From the NCBI GenBank assembly GCA_963931635.1, contig OZ007034.1, forward strand, positions 1,736,001 to 1,800,000: DNA of 64,000 nt, written 5' to 3'. Both the position numbers and the translations under genes were made by a program. Origin of the DNA: Caccoplasma sp905210875. GTDB taxonomy: Bacteria > Bacteroidota > Bacteroidia > Bacteroidales > UBA11471. Positions 33,808 to 42,863 of the stretch are shown here, piece by piece. Each line of letters opens with the position of its first letter. The stretch's first letter is position 1. Under the pieces are notes generated by a model, which was not told the DNA's origin, searched no databases, and saw only the letters and a program-made list of their open reading frames with translations.

Positions 33808-35196
33808 TTATTTATTTTTGGAGATTTGTGCCATAAATTCGGCTTCGGTCGTGATTTTATCGCCTACGAATACATAGCCTTTCATGTAGGCGCAGCCACG
33901 ACGCATTTCGGTCATGAACGATACGTGGAAAATGGCGGTATCGCCGGGCACCACTTTTTGGCGGAATTTCACGTTGTCGATTTTCATGAAGTAGGTCGAG
34001 TAGCAGGTGGGATCGTCGACACTGTTGAGGGTGAGCAGACCGCCTGTCTGGGCCATGGCTTCGATGAGTAACACACCCGGTACAACAGGTTCCTGGGGGA
34101 AGTGTCCCTGGAAGAAAGGTTCGTTACTGGTGAAGTTTTTTACGCCGACGATATAGTTTTTCCCAATTTCAATAATCTTGTCGACCAGTAGCATCGGATA
34201 GCGGTGCGGAAGCAACTCTTTGATGCGGTTCACGTCCATGACCGGTTCTTTGTTGGGATCATAGAACGGTACCTGTACCTCCTGGCGTTTTACTTCCTTG
34301 CGAATGGCGCGGGCAAAGAGGTTGTTGATTTTATGTCCGGGGCGGGTGGCGATGATACGACCCTTGATGGGTTTACCTATAAGGGCGAAATCGCCGAGAA
34401 TGTCGAGGAGTTTATGGCGAGCCGGTTCATTATTGAAAGCCAGAGGCCGGTTGTTGATGAATCCCAGTTGGTTGGCATCTTTATGGGGTGCTCCTACGAG
34501 ATCGGCAATACGGTTAAACTCTGATTGCTCTATCTTCTGGTCGTAGATGACAATGGCGTTGTCGAGGTCGCCGCCTTTGATAAGATTGTTTTTCAGCAGC
34601 GGTTCAATCTCTCTGACAAAGACAAATGTACGGGCCGAAGCTATCTCTTCGGCAAAATTTTTCATGTCTTCGAGGCAGGCATACTGGTAGTTGAGTATGG
34701 GGGAGTTGAAGAGAACCATCGTGCTTACGCTGAAATGGTCGTCGGGAAGAGCGATGATGGAAGAACCACTCTCTTCGTCGGTGATTTCTATTTTGTTGCG
34801 AATGATATAGTAATCTTTCTCGGCCGATTGTTCTTCGATGCCCACGCGTGAGATGTTTTCGATATAAATCTTTGCGCTTCCGTCGAGAATGGGAAATTCG
34901 GGCGCATTGACTTGTATGAGGCAGTTGTCGATTTCCGAAGCGTACAAGGCGGCCATGGCGTGTTCTATCGTACCTACCGTAACGTTGTTTTTACTCAATA
35001 CGGTTCCGCGTTGAGTGTTGGTTACATGGTCGGCGACGGCATCGATGACGGGCTGGCCTTCGAGGTCGGTACGTTGTATTTTGTATCCGTGATTTTCGGG
35101 AGCGGGCAGGAATGTTATTTCGATGTCTAATCCCGTATGCAAGCCTTTTCCGCGTAAGGTAAAGCTGCTTTTGAGTGTTTGTTGTTTCATCTCCAT
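33808..35196 (-). CDS. lpxC: fused LpxC deacetylase / FabZ dehydratase
   Basis: A 462-residue fusion typical of Bacteroidota. Residues 1 to about 305 are LpxC, the zinc deacetylase that commits UDP-acyl-GlcNAc to lipid A. The segments TLRGKGLHTG, a zinc-ligand region EHAMAALYA and HKLLDILGDFALIG are visible. From about 315 on is FabZ, the 3-hydroxyacyl-ACP dehydratase, with LPHRYPMLLVDKI, GHFPQEPVVPGV and LIEAMAQTGG. The two activities compete for the same acyl-ACP pool, so the fusion ties lipid A to fatty-acid synthesis. A second ATG lies two codons in. Confidence 0.97.
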   Translation of the reverse strand: MEMKQQTLKSSFTLRGKGLHTGLDIEITFLPAPENHGYKIQRTDLEGQPVIDAVADHVTNTQRGTVLSKNNVTVGTIEHAMAALYASEIDNCLIQVNAPEFPILDGSAKIYIENISRVGIEEQSAEKDYYIIRNKIEITDEESGSSIIALPDDHFSVSTMVLFNSPILNYQYACLEDMKNFAEEIASARTFVFVREIEPLLKNNLIKGGDLDNAIVIYDQKIEQSEFNRIADLVGAPHKDANQLGFINNRPLAFNNEPARHKLLDILGDFALIGKPIKGRIIATRPGHKINNLFARAIRKEVKRQEVQVPFYDPNKEPVMDVNRIKELLPHRYPMLLVDKIIEIGKNYIVGVKNFTSNEPFFQGHFPQEPVVPGVLLIEAMAQTGGLLTLNSVDDPTCYSTYFMKIDNVKFRQKVVPGDTAIFHVSFMTEMRRGCAYMKGYVFVGDKITTEAEFMAQISKNK

Positions 35197-35229
35197 ATCT
35201 CCTTATCGTTTGGGGGCAGGGCCGGAGTT

Positions 35230-36270
35230 TTATTCGCCCTTTGATTGTTTTAAAATATCTATTTCTTTTTGTAATTGTCTGATGGTTTGGCTCATTTCGG
35301 GGAGTTTCCGCATAAGAACCGCAGCTCGGGCAAATTCTCGAGCGGGTATGGCGGGAGTTCCCAGCAGGGTGCTGTTGGAGTCTATGTGGTTGGGGATACC
35401 CGTTTGTGCTCCCACATTCACATGGTCGCCTACCGTGATGTGGCCGGCTATACCTACTTGTCCTCCCATCATGCAGTGACTGCCTACTTTGGTTGAACCT
35501 GCTATGCCGCATTGGGCTGCCATGACGGTGTTTTCGCCTATTTCGACGTTATGGGCTACTTGTATGAGGTTGTCGAGTTTGACCCCTTTGTGTATGACCG
35601 TCGAGCCCATGGTGGCACGGTCGATAGTTGTATTGGCACCTATCTCTACGTTGTCTTCCAATACAACATTTCCTATTTGGGCAATTTTTACGTAAGACCC
35701 ATCGTGTGGGGCGAAACCGAAACCGTCGGCTCCGATGACTGCTCCGGCATGTACAATGCAATGGTTGCCAATGACACAGTCATGATAGATTTTCACGCCA
35801 GGGTATATTACGGTACCCTTGCCTATTTTTACATTGTCGCCAATGTATACCTGCGGATAAATTTTACAGCCCTCTTCCAATACGGCGTTTTCTCCGATGT
35901 AGGCGAAAGCTCCTATATAGATAGAGTCGGAAAGGGTGGCTGACGCTGCAATGTGTGCTCCTTCTTCGATGCCTTTTTTTTCGGGGCGGGCCTGATTGAC
36001 CATGTTCAGTAAGAGAGCCAGACAGGAGTAGGCGTCGTCGACCTCGATGAGGGTCGCCTTGATTTCGTGCTCAGCTACGAAGCCTTTGTTTACCAATACG
36101 ATGCTGGCTTGGGTGGTATATATGTAGGGAGTATATTTGGGGTTGGCTAGGAATGTCAGAGTCCCGGCTTTTCCCTCTTCTATTTTGGATAAATTGTTTA
36201 CTTTGACATTTTCGTCGCCAATCACTTTCCCGTGAAGAAATTGTGCGATGTCTTTTGCCGAAAATTCCAT
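35230..36270 (-). CDS. lpxD: UDP-3-O-acylglucosamine N-acyltransferase
   Basis: A 346-residue third enzyme of lipid A synthesis. The N-terminal uridine-binding domain (about 1-95) is followed by hexapeptide repeats (from KIYPQVYIGDNVKIGKGTV). The catalytic His lies in the region around GADGFGFAPHDGSYVKI. A C-terminal helix with a Gln/Lys-rich stretch ends the protein. It heads the lpxD-lpxC/fabZ-lpxA operon. Confidence 0.96.
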   Translation of the reverse strand: MEFSAKDIAQFLHGKVIGDENVKVNNLSKIEEGKAGTLTFLANPKYTPYIYTTQASIVLVNKGFVAEHEIKATLIEVDDAYSCLALLLNMVNQARPEKKGIEEGAHIAASATLSDSIYIGAFAYIGENAVLEEGCKIYPQVYIGDNVKIGKGTVIYPGVKIYHDCVIGNHCIVHAGAVIGADGFGFAPHDGSYVKIAQIGNVVLEDNVEIGANTTIDRATMGSTVIHKGVKLDNLIQVAHNVEIGENTVMAAQCGIAGSTKVGSHCMMGGQVGIAGHITVGDHVNVGAQTGIPNHIDSNSTLLGTPAIPAREFARAAVLMRKLPEMSQTIRQLQKEIDILKQSKGE

Positions 36271-36459
36271 AATTTTATTTTGTTTTGATTGTTCGGTCTT
36301 TTTCTTAAATCGACAAAGTACGTATTTTTTTTTGAAATTAGAAAATAATCTTCCTTTATATTTTTATGCGTTGTTAAAGGTATGAGTGTCTATGATGACG
36401 ATTTGTCTTTTTATGTAAATAAAAATGTGGTAAATGGTCGTTTTATAAAAGAAAATAAT
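36271..36459. other. intergenic region between divergent lpxD and spt
   Basis: About 190 AT-rich bases between divergent genes hold the lpxD promoter region and the upstream part of the spt promoter. No gene is seen. Confidence 0.5.
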
Positions 36460-36467
36460 TACTTTTG
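36460..36467 (+). promoter_or_regulatory. -7 box of spt
   Basis: TACTTTTG lies 89 bases before the ATG. Confidence 0.6.
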
Positions 36468-36555
36468 CCTGAATTGTGGCTTAAATTTTATCTTAAAAGA
36501 AATCGAACAAAAATATAGCAAACGTATTAATATATAGATAATCAAAAATATAGAT

Positions 36556-37746
36556 ATGATGAAGCCTTTGCAGGAAAAACTCGCTAAGTATGATGCACCC
36601 CAGAAAGCCAAAGCATTGGGCGTGTATCCCTATTTCCGGAAAATAGAAAGCGAACAAGATACCGAAGTGATAATCAACGGTCGGAAAGTCCTCATGTTTG
36701 GCTCGAACAGCTACTTGGGATTGACCAACCATCCGAAAATAAAAGAGGCTGCTATTGCCGCCATCAAGAAGTACGGTACCGGTTGCGCAGGTTCGCGGTT
36801 CCTTAACGGTACTCTTGATATTCATGTGGAACTAGAAAATCGATTGGCCCGTTTTGTTGGTAAGGAAGAAGCCATCATTTATTCTACCGGGTTCCAGGTG
36901 AATATGGGAGTAATTTCCTGCCTGACAGGCCGTGAGGATTACATTATCTGGGACGAGCTCGACCATGCTTCGATTATAGAAGGCCGTCGCCTGAGTTTCT
37001 CCAATTCGTTGAAATTTAAGCACAACGATATGGCTTCTCTCGAGAAGGCGCTTAAATCGTGCAAAGAAGATGCTATTAAACTTATCGTAGTAGATGGCGT
37101 TTTCAGTATGGAAGGCGATGTAGCCAACCTGCCGGTCATCGTAGAGTTGGCCAAGAAATACAATGCTTCGATATATGTCGATGAGGCACACGGCATTGGA
37201 GTTTTCGGCCGTCAGGGCCGTGGGGTGTGCGACCACTTTGGAGTGACCGACGATGTCGACTGCATCATGGGAACATTCAGCAAGTCGTTTGCTTCGCTGG
37301 GAGGTTTTGTTGCCACCGACTCGATAACAGCCAATTATTTGCGTCACAATTCCCGTTCCTACATATTCAGTGCCAGTATCACCCCGGCATCGACGGCAGC
37401 CGTATCGGCAGCCCTCGACATTATCGAGAGTGAACCCGAGCGCATACAACATCTGTGGGACGTTACCCATTATGCTCTCGACGGTTTCCGCCGCATAGGT
37501 TGTGAGATAGGCAATACCACAACGCCTATCATTCCGCTTTTCATACGCGACAACAACAAGACCTTCATGGTAACGCGCGACCTTTTCGAGGAGGGCATAT
37601 TTGTCAATCCGGTGGTTTCGCCGGCCGTACCTTCCGAAGATACGCTTATCCGCTTCTCGCTCATGGCTACCCATACATTTGAGCAGGTTGACTATGCGTT
37701 GGAGAAAATCGAGAAATGTTTCAAGAGACTTGATATTATCAAATAA
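36556..37746 (+). CDS. spt: serine palmitoyltransferase
   Basis: A 396-residue PLP enzyme of the alpha-oxoamine synthase family. The PLP lysine is K243 in GTFSKSFASLGGF, with the upstream motifs FGSNSYLGL and DEAHGIGVFGRQGRG. In Bacteroidales this enzyme condenses serine with an acyl-CoA to start sphingolipid synthesis. The related KBL (glycine C-acetyltransferase) group is an alternative, but the sequence resembles the Bacteroides SPT closely. It is monocistronic, next to the lipid A operon. Confidence 0.9.
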   Translation: MMKPLQEKLAKYDAPQKAKALGVYPYFRKIESEQDTEVIINGRKVLMFGSNSYLGLTNHPKIKEAAIAAIKKYGTGCAGSRFLNGTLDIHVELENRLARFVGKEEAIIYSTGFQVNMGVISCLTGREDYIIWDELDHASIIEGRRLSFSNSLKFKHNDMASLEKALKSCKEDAIKLIVVDGVFSMEGDVANLPVIVELAKKYNASIYVDEAHGIGVFGRQGRGVCDHFGVTDDVDCIMGTFSKSFASLGGFVATDSITANYLRHNSRSYIFSASITPASTAAVSAALDIIESEPERIQHLWDVTHYALDGFRRIGCEIGNTTTPIIPLFIRDNNKTFMVTRDLFEEGIFVNPVVSPAVPSEDTLIRFSLMATHTFEQVDYALEKIEKCFKRLDIIK

Positions 37747-37770
37747 TTCTTTTCTTGGAATGAATGCGAC

Positions 37771-37810
37771 GGGGCCGAGTCTCGAAAAAGACTCGGCCCC
37801 ATCCTTTTAT
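37771..37810 (+). terminator. terminator of spt
   Basis: A perfect 12-bp GC-rich stem (37771-37782 with 37789-37800) with loop CGAAAA is followed by ATCCTTTT. Confidence 0.85.
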
Positions 37811-37850
37811 CATAGTGTGTAAGGTAAGAGAACTCCGTCGAGGACGGATG

Positions 37851-37889
37851 AAAGAAAGCGGCGGAGGAATTTGCTGATTCCTCCGCCGC
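37851..37889 (-). terminator. terminator of the C1 peptidase gene
   Basis: A perfect 13-bp stem (37858-37870 with 37877-37889) is followed on the minus strand by TTTCTTT. Confidence 0.8.
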
Positions 37890-37911
37890 GATAGTGAAAT
37901 CTCAGAAATAA

Positions 37912-39123
37912 TTATTTTATTTTGAGCGCTTTGCGAATGTCTTTGGGTATGGCGTTCTTGTTTACCATATACGACATGGTCTTGTAGGCCACGAACGGAC
38001 GCGAGAAGTAGTAGTAGCCGTCGTAGGGCGAGGCTGTTACACCCCACGAGTTTTTTACCTTGTAATAGGGATTTCCGTTCTGGTCGACAGCTGTTCCGAT
38101 GATGACCATACCGTGGTCGTCGGTCGTCTCGTAGTTGTCAAAAGCCTTCTGACGCATTTCTTGGGTGATGACCTTTTCTTTGCCGGGCTTGTCAAACTTG
38201 TAGAGCATGTTCTCACGTTCTCTCGGCGAGAGGTCGCCCCAGCGCGAAGCCTCGGTACCCTCCATGCTTTCGAGGTCGACTTCGGGAACGATGGCAATGG
38301 CTTTGGTGCGGCTGAATCCCTTTTCGCTCACGTCGCTACCCCAAGCGATGGTGTAACCGTTTTCAATGGCGTTGTCGATGATGCGCATCATGTCATCGAG
38401 TGGAACATTGTAGCTGTATCCCCACGACCAGTTGTCGGGTACTTCAAGTACGAAAGTCGAGTAGAAGGGGTGATGTGTGTAGGAGGTAACATCGACATAG
38501 TCTTCCATCTTAATGGGCAGCGAAGCGGCAAACGACTTGGGAGTGTATTCCTTGCCTTTGTAGGTGAACTTCTCGGGCATCTTGCCAAAGTAGGCATCGA
38601 GAATACCGTTGAGACCCTCTTGCCAGGCGGTAGTGAGCTTGTCGCGGTTGCCCGAGCTGATGACGGCATCGACATAGGCTTTCAGCACGGCATCGATTTC
38701 GTTAAATTCGGGCAATTCCGTACCGTAGTTCAGTCCGGGATATACCTCTTCGGGTACAATGCCGTAGTCGCGAATACCGTTGGTTACGTCGTGGGCGGCT
38801 CCGCCGACAGCAAAGTTGAGGCTGCCGTGCAGGCGTACATATTTCACTGCCTTCTCAAAGTAGATGTTACGCACAATCCACATTTCCGAGAGGTCTATTT
38901 CACCACCTCCGGCGCGGCGTATTTCATCTTCAAGGAACGACAGGGTCGAGAAGCACCAGCACGTTCCGCTGCGGTATTGGTTCTTGATGGCATTGGTGGG
39001 AAGTACCTTTACGTCGGTAAAGACATAGCCTTCCGCTTTTTTCTCCTCTTTCTTTTCGGGCTCTTGGGCTGCGGTCGAGAAAACGACACCGACCATAGCC
39101 AGGGTGAACAGAAATTTTCTCAT
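37912..39123 (-). CDS. secreted C1-family cysteine peptidase
   Basis: A 403-residue papain-fold peptidase of the bleomycin-hydrolase/aminopeptidase C type. I use ATG 39123, which gives a signal peptide (MRKFLFTLAM to about residue 20). The catalytic Cys is C55 in RSGTCWCFST, with the oxyanion Gln at 49. The His is in DDHGMVIIG and the Asn in VKNSWG. Aminopeptidase C is usually cytosolic, so the export signal is notable but is common among Bacteroidales homologues. A -7 box TATTTTTG lies at 39183-39190. Confidence 0.9.
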   Translation of the reverse strand: MRKFLFTLAMVGVVFSTAAQEPEKKEEKKAEGYVFTDVKVLPTNAIKNQYRSGTCWCFSTLSFLEDEIRRAGGGEIDLSEMWIVRNIYFEKAVKYVRLHGSLNFAVGGAAHDVTNGIRDYGIVPEEVYPGLNYGTELPEFNEIDAVLKAYVDAVISSGNRDKLTTAWQEGLNGILDAYFGKMPEKFTYKGKEYTPKSFAASLPIKMEDYVDVTSYTHHPFYSTFVLEVPDNWSWGYSYNVPLDDMMRIIDNAIENGYTIAWGSDVSEKGFSRTKAIAIVPEVDLESMEGTEASRWGDLSPRERENMLYKFDKPGKEKVITQEMRQKAFDNYETTDDHGMVIIGTAVDQNGNPYYKVKNSWGVTASPYDGYYYFSRPFVAYKTMSYMVNKNAIPKDIRKALKIK

Positions 39124-39182
39124 ATCGGTTTGTGTGTTTAAAGTGTGAATGAGGTTATGTAAAAAATATGTTCTCTTCTTTG

Positions 39183-39190
39183 CAAAAATA
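39183..39190 (-). promoter_or_regulatory. -7 box of the C1 peptidase gene
   Basis: TATTTTTG on the minus strand lies 60 bases before ATG 39123 and inside the longer open frame, which supports the downstream start. Confidence 0.6.
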
Positions 39191-39317
39191 CAACAAACTT
39201 TGAATAATACCATATTTTCTGTTGCCTATCTCTATTGTATCTCTGCGTAATTGCATTTGGCAAGTATCGTGACTATTGTGCTGGGAGTCTTTTATAAGTG
39301 AGTCCGGGGGTATATAC

Positions 39318-39351
39318 AAAAAAACCCCGCCTTTAGAGGTGAGGTTTTTTT
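39318..39351 (-). terminator. terminator of the uronate operon
   Basis: A stem (39324-39331 with 39338-39345, one mismatch) is flanked by runs of A and T. It lies 23 bases after the transporter stop. Confidence 0.7.
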
Positions 39352-39373
39352 ATGAATAGATATTGCTTGTTGG

Positions 39374-40858
39374 TTATTCCACAACGATGGGTTTGTATTT
39401 GGGCACGAGGGCTTTCATGATGAACCATGCGATGAGGTAGGCTACGGCGCAGATGCAGAAGATAATCATATATCCGGCCTCTTTGCCTTCAAATCCCAGG
39501 AAGCGGAATGCTGCACCCATGTTTTCAGAGTGAGTAAACAGTGCTCCGGCTCCCTTGTTGATGAGGAACGAACCTACACCGCCAGCCATACCACCGATAC
39601 CGGTGATGGTGGCGATGGCTCCTTTGGGGAACATGTCGCCGATGGTCGAGAAGAGGTTGGCACTCCAAGCCTGGTGTCCGGCACCGGCAAGACCGATGAT
39701 GATGGCAGGCCACCATACCGAGATGGCTCCGGCTCCTTGTGCAAAGAGGGCGGGCAGGGGCAAGAAGGCAAAGATGAGCATGGCCAGCATACGCCCGGCA
39801 TAGGGGTTCATACCTTTCTTTTCGACGAAGAGACGGGGCAGGTAACCACCGAAGATGGAGAGTACGGTAACGATGGCATACAGCGTAATGATGAGTGCGA
39901 TACCCATTCCGGAACTCGATTCATAACCATATTGGTCGGAGAAGTAGGCAGGTGCCCAGAAAAGGTAGAACCACCATACGCCATCGGTAAAGAATTTACC
40001 TACGATGAACGACCATGTCTGGCGGTAGCAGAAACACTTCCAGAAGGGAATCGTTTTTTCGGCACCTTCGCTTTTCTTTTCTTCTGTTTTTTCAGCTTCT
40101 TTATCGTCTTGGAGAATATAATCGAGCTCGGCTTGGTTGACGTGTTTCGATTTCTCGGGTTTCTCATACATGAATACCCAGAATCCCATCCACAAGAATC
40201 CAAGGGCACCGATGATGACAAATGCCATTTCCCAACCACCACCTACGCCGTGATCTTTGAAATATTGAGCCAAGAGAGGAATGGAGGCGGGGGCAACAAG
40301 TGCACCAACAGAAGCTCCTGAGTTGAAGATAGAGGTGGCAAAGGCACGGTCTTTTTTGGGGAAGTATTCAGCGGTTACTTTGATGGCTGCGGGGAAGTTG
40401 CCGGCTTCGCCGAGAGCGAGGATACAGCGGGCAGCAATGAAGAGCCATACACTGGTTGTCGCAATGGCGAGTGCTGCGGTTGTGCCCGATTGCACGGCGG
40501 TCATGATTTTTACGCTTTCATATCCCTGGATATGCATGGTGAGCCAGCCGCAGAGGGCGTGTGCGCATGCACCAAAACTCCATATGCCGATAGCCCAGAG
40601 GTAACCTTTCTTGGTGCCCATCCAGTCTACGAATTTGCCGGCAAAGAGCATACAAACGGCGTAAATGATAGAGAATGTCGCAGTAATGGTTCCGTAGTCG
40701 TTATCGGTCCAGTGAAATTCGGGTGCGATAAAGTCTTTCCAAGTGAGCGACAACACTTGTCGGTCCATGTAGTTGACGGTGGTGGCTACGAACAGCAGTA
40801 CACACATCCACCATCGCCAGTTGGTTGCTAGTTTTGTTGTTGTTGAGGTTTGAGCCAT
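39374..40858 (-). CDS. hexuronate-type MFS transporter
   Basis: A 494-residue major facilitator of the anion:cation symporter group, with about 12 transmembrane helices. The N-terminal motif VNYMDRQVLS and the loop-2 motif GKFVDWMGTKKGY are typical. A charged central loop (about 215-250, rich in Lys and Glu) separates the two halves. Its operon with kdgK and eda points to galacturonate or glucuronate uptake. An attenuator-like hairpin separates it from eda. Confidence 0.9.
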   Translation of the reverse strand: MAQTSTTTKLATNWRWWMCVLLFVATTVNYMDRQVLSLTWKDFIAPEFHWTDNDYGTITATFSIIYAVCMLFAGKFVDWMGTKKGYLWAIGIWSFGACAHALCGWLTMHIQGYESVKIMTAVQSGTTAALAIATTSVWLFIAARCILALGEAGNFPAAIKVTAEYFPKKDRAFATSIFNSGASVGALVAPASIPLLAQYFKDHGVGGGWEMAFVIIGALGFLWMGFWVFMYEKPEKSKHVNQAELDYILQDDKEAEKTEEKKSEGAEKTIPFWKCFCYRQTWSFIVGKFFTDGVWWFYLFWAPAYFSDQYGYESSSGMGIALIITLYAIVTVLSIFGGYLPRLFVEKKGMNPYAGRMLAMLIFAFLPLPALFAQGAGAISVWWPAIIIGLAGAGHQAWSANLFSTIGDMFPKGAIATITGIGGMAGGVGSFLINKGAGALFTHSENMGAAFRFLGFEGKEAGYMIIFCICAVAYLIAWFIMKALVPKYKPIVVE

Positions 40859-40902
40859 AAAATGTGTTTTTATGATAAGTGAAAAAAGTTACAGAGAAAA
40901 AG

Positions 40903-40939
40903 TAAAGAAGGCAGGTTGTGAAAACCTGTCTTCTTTACA
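40903..40939 (-). terminator. hairpin between eda and the transporter gene
   Basis: A 16-bp stem (40903-40918 with 40924-40939, one G-T pair) with a five-base loop is followed on the minus strand by ACTTTTTC. It lies inside the operon and would reduce transporter expression relative to kdgK-eda. Confidence 0.7.
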
Positions 40940-40944
40940 TATTA

Positions 40945-41610
40945 TCAGCGAATCTCTTTGATGATGTCGAGGGCGCCTTTGCAGAGGTCTGTAATTTTAC
41001 TCCACTCTTTGGCGGCAATGACATCTTTGGGGAAGAGGTTACTACCCATACCTACACAGGTAACGCCGGCTTTGAACCATCCTTCGAGGTTTTCGCGGGT
41101 CGGTTTTACACCACCGGTTACCATAATGTTGCTCCAGGGCATCGGGGCTTTCAATCCTTTTACAAACGACGGGCCGAGAACATCTCCGGGGAATACTTTG
41201 CAGAGGTCGCAACCCAGTTCCTGTGCGAAACCGATTTCCGATACCGAGCCGCAACCCGGGGTGTAGGGGATAAGACGGCGGTTGCATACTTTCGAGATTT
41301 CGGGGTTGAAGAGCGGGCCTACAACGAAGTTGGCTCCCAACTGAATGTACAGAGCGGCGGTGGCCGGGTCTACAACCGAACCTACTCCCATGGCCATTTC
41401 GGGGCACTCTTTGGCAGCGAATTTCACTACTTCGGCGAATACTTCGTGAGCAAAGTCGCCGCGATTGGTAAATTCAAATGCGCGAACACCACCTTCATAG
41501 CAAGCTTTTACTACCTGTTTGGCAACTTCGACATCTTTGTGATAGAATACCGGAACCATACCGGTCGAGGCCATTTTTTGCAGAACCTCGATTTTTGAAA
41601 ATTTTGCCAT
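40945..41610 (-). CDS. eda: KDPG / 4-hydroxy-2-oxoglutarate aldolase
   Basis: A 221-residue class I aldolase that splits 2-keto-3-deoxy-6-phosphogluconate to pyruvate and glyceraldehyde 3-phosphate. The Schiff-base Lys is in CKVFPGDVLGPSF and the catalytic Glu in EFTNRGDFA. The phosphate-binding MVTGGVKPTREN segment is present. It directly follows kdgK (67-base gap), giving the last two steps of uronate breakdown. Confidence 0.96.
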   Translation of the reverse strand: MAKFSKIEVLQKMASTGMVPVFYHKDVEVAKQVVKACYEGGVRAFEFTNRGDFAHEVFAEVVKFAAKECPEMAMGVGSVVDPATAALYIQLGANFVVGPLFNPEISKVCNRRLIPYTPGCGSVSEIGFAQELGCDLCKVFPGDVLGPSFVKGLKAPMPWSNIMVTGGVKPTRENLEGWFKAGVTCVGMGSNLFPKDVIAAKEWSKITDLCKGALDIIKEIR

Positions 41611-41677
41611 AATTGTTTTATTTGGATAATTATGATTGTCGTGTATTTATGCACGTTTTATTTCGGAACTGTTGGCT

Positions 41678-42721
41678 CTATCTCGACACGCGGCCGGAAG
41701 CATCGCCGCTCATGAGCTTCTCAACCTCTTCGACGGTCACCATGTTGTAGTCGCCGTAGATGGTGTGTTTGAGACAAGAAGCAGCGACAGCGAAGTCGAG
41801 AGCTTTCTGGTCGTCACCGGTGTAGGTGAGCAATCCGTAGATGAGACCACCCATGAAAGAGTCACCCCCGCCGACACGGTCGACAATGTGGGTGATGTCG
41901 TAGCGACGCGACTGGTACAGTTTTCCGTCGCTGTACAGCACACCACCCCAAGTGTTGTGGTTGGCATTGATAGAACCACGAAGAGTGATGATGACTTTCT
42001 TGGCACGGGGGAATTTCTTCATCAACTGGGTGCAAACCGACTCAAACTCGGCAGCATTTACTTCTCCGTTTGTCTGAGCCACGTCGAAACCTTCGGGTTT
42101 GATGCCGAATACCTTTTCGGCATCTTCTTCGTTACCGAGAATGACATCGCAACCCTCAACGAGAGCGGGCATGATTTCAGCAGCCGACTTTCCATATTTC
42201 CAGAGGTTCTTTCTGTAGTTGAGGTCGCAGGAAACGGTAACACCGAGTTTGTTGGCCACCTTGATAGCTTCGAGGCAGGCATCGGCGGCACCTTGTGAGA
42301 GGGCAGGAGTGATGCCGGTCCAGTGGAACCAGTCGGCTCCTTCAAAAACCTTTTCCCAGTCGATCATGCCGGGTTTGATTTCGGCGATAGCCGAGTGAGC
42401 GCGGTCGTAAACGACCTTGCTGGCGCGAGCCACGGCACCGGTTTCGAGGAAATAGATACCGAGACGGTCACCGCCATAGATGAAGTTATCGGTTTTAACG
42501 CCATACTTGTGGAGGTCCATCTCACAAGCTTTGGCGATGTCGTTTTTAGGCATACGGGTAACGAACTCAGCGTCGAGGCCGTAGTTGGCGAGCGAAACAG
42601 CGACGTTAGCTTCACCCCCGCCGAAGGTGGCGGTAAATTCTTTGGCTTGTGAAAAACGGAGATAACCGGGAGTTGCCAGACGCAACATGATTTCTCCGAA
42701 GGTAACAACTTTCTTGCTCAT
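41678..42721 (-). CDS. kdgK: 2-keto-3-deoxygluconate kinase
   Basis: A 347-residue PfkB-family sugar kinase that phosphorylates KDG. The N-terminal GGGEANVAVSLANYG and the C-terminal ATP/anion-hole signature VGGGDSFMGGLIYG are visible. The sugar-specific assignment rests on the operon with eda and a hexuronate transporter, and it agrees with the family. It is the first gene of the operon. Confidence 0.93.
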   Translation of the reverse strand: MSKKVVTFGEIMLRLATPGYLRFSQAKEFTATFGGGEANVAVSLANYGLDAEFVTRMPKNDIAKACEMDLHKYGVKTDNFIYGGDRLGIYFLETGAVARASKVVYDRAHSAIAEIKPGMIDWEKVFEGADWFHWTGITPALSQGAADACLEAIKVANKLGVTVSCDLNYRKNLWKYGKSAAEIMPALVEGCDVILGNEEDAEKVFGIKPEGFDVAQTNGEVNAAEFESVCTQLMKKFPRAKKVIITLRGSINANHNTWGGVLYSDGKLYQSRRYDITHIVDRVGGGDSFMGGLIYGLLTYTGDDQKALDFAVAASCLKHTIYGDYNMVTVEEVEKLMSGDASGRVSR

Positions 42722-42784
42722 AGCAGTTTGTCTTTTTTTGTATCAGATAAATCTGAAAAATATATGTATGTGTGAATCAGTCTA

Positions 42785-42792
42785 CAAAGATA
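42785..42792 (-). promoter_or_regulatory. -7 box of the kdgK operon
   Basis: TATCTTTG on the minus strand lies 64 bases before kdgK. No good -33 TTG is present, so an activator may be needed. Confidence 0.5.
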
Positions 42793-42863
42793 TTTGTTTT
42801 TCTTGGAAATAATAAATATCTAACCAAAAAACTTATAAATACTCACGATTTTGACACCCTTAC

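Noticed and set aside
38113..39141. Open frame of 342 codons opposite the C1 peptidase
   Set aside because: It is a shadow; the catalytic motifs are on the minus strand.
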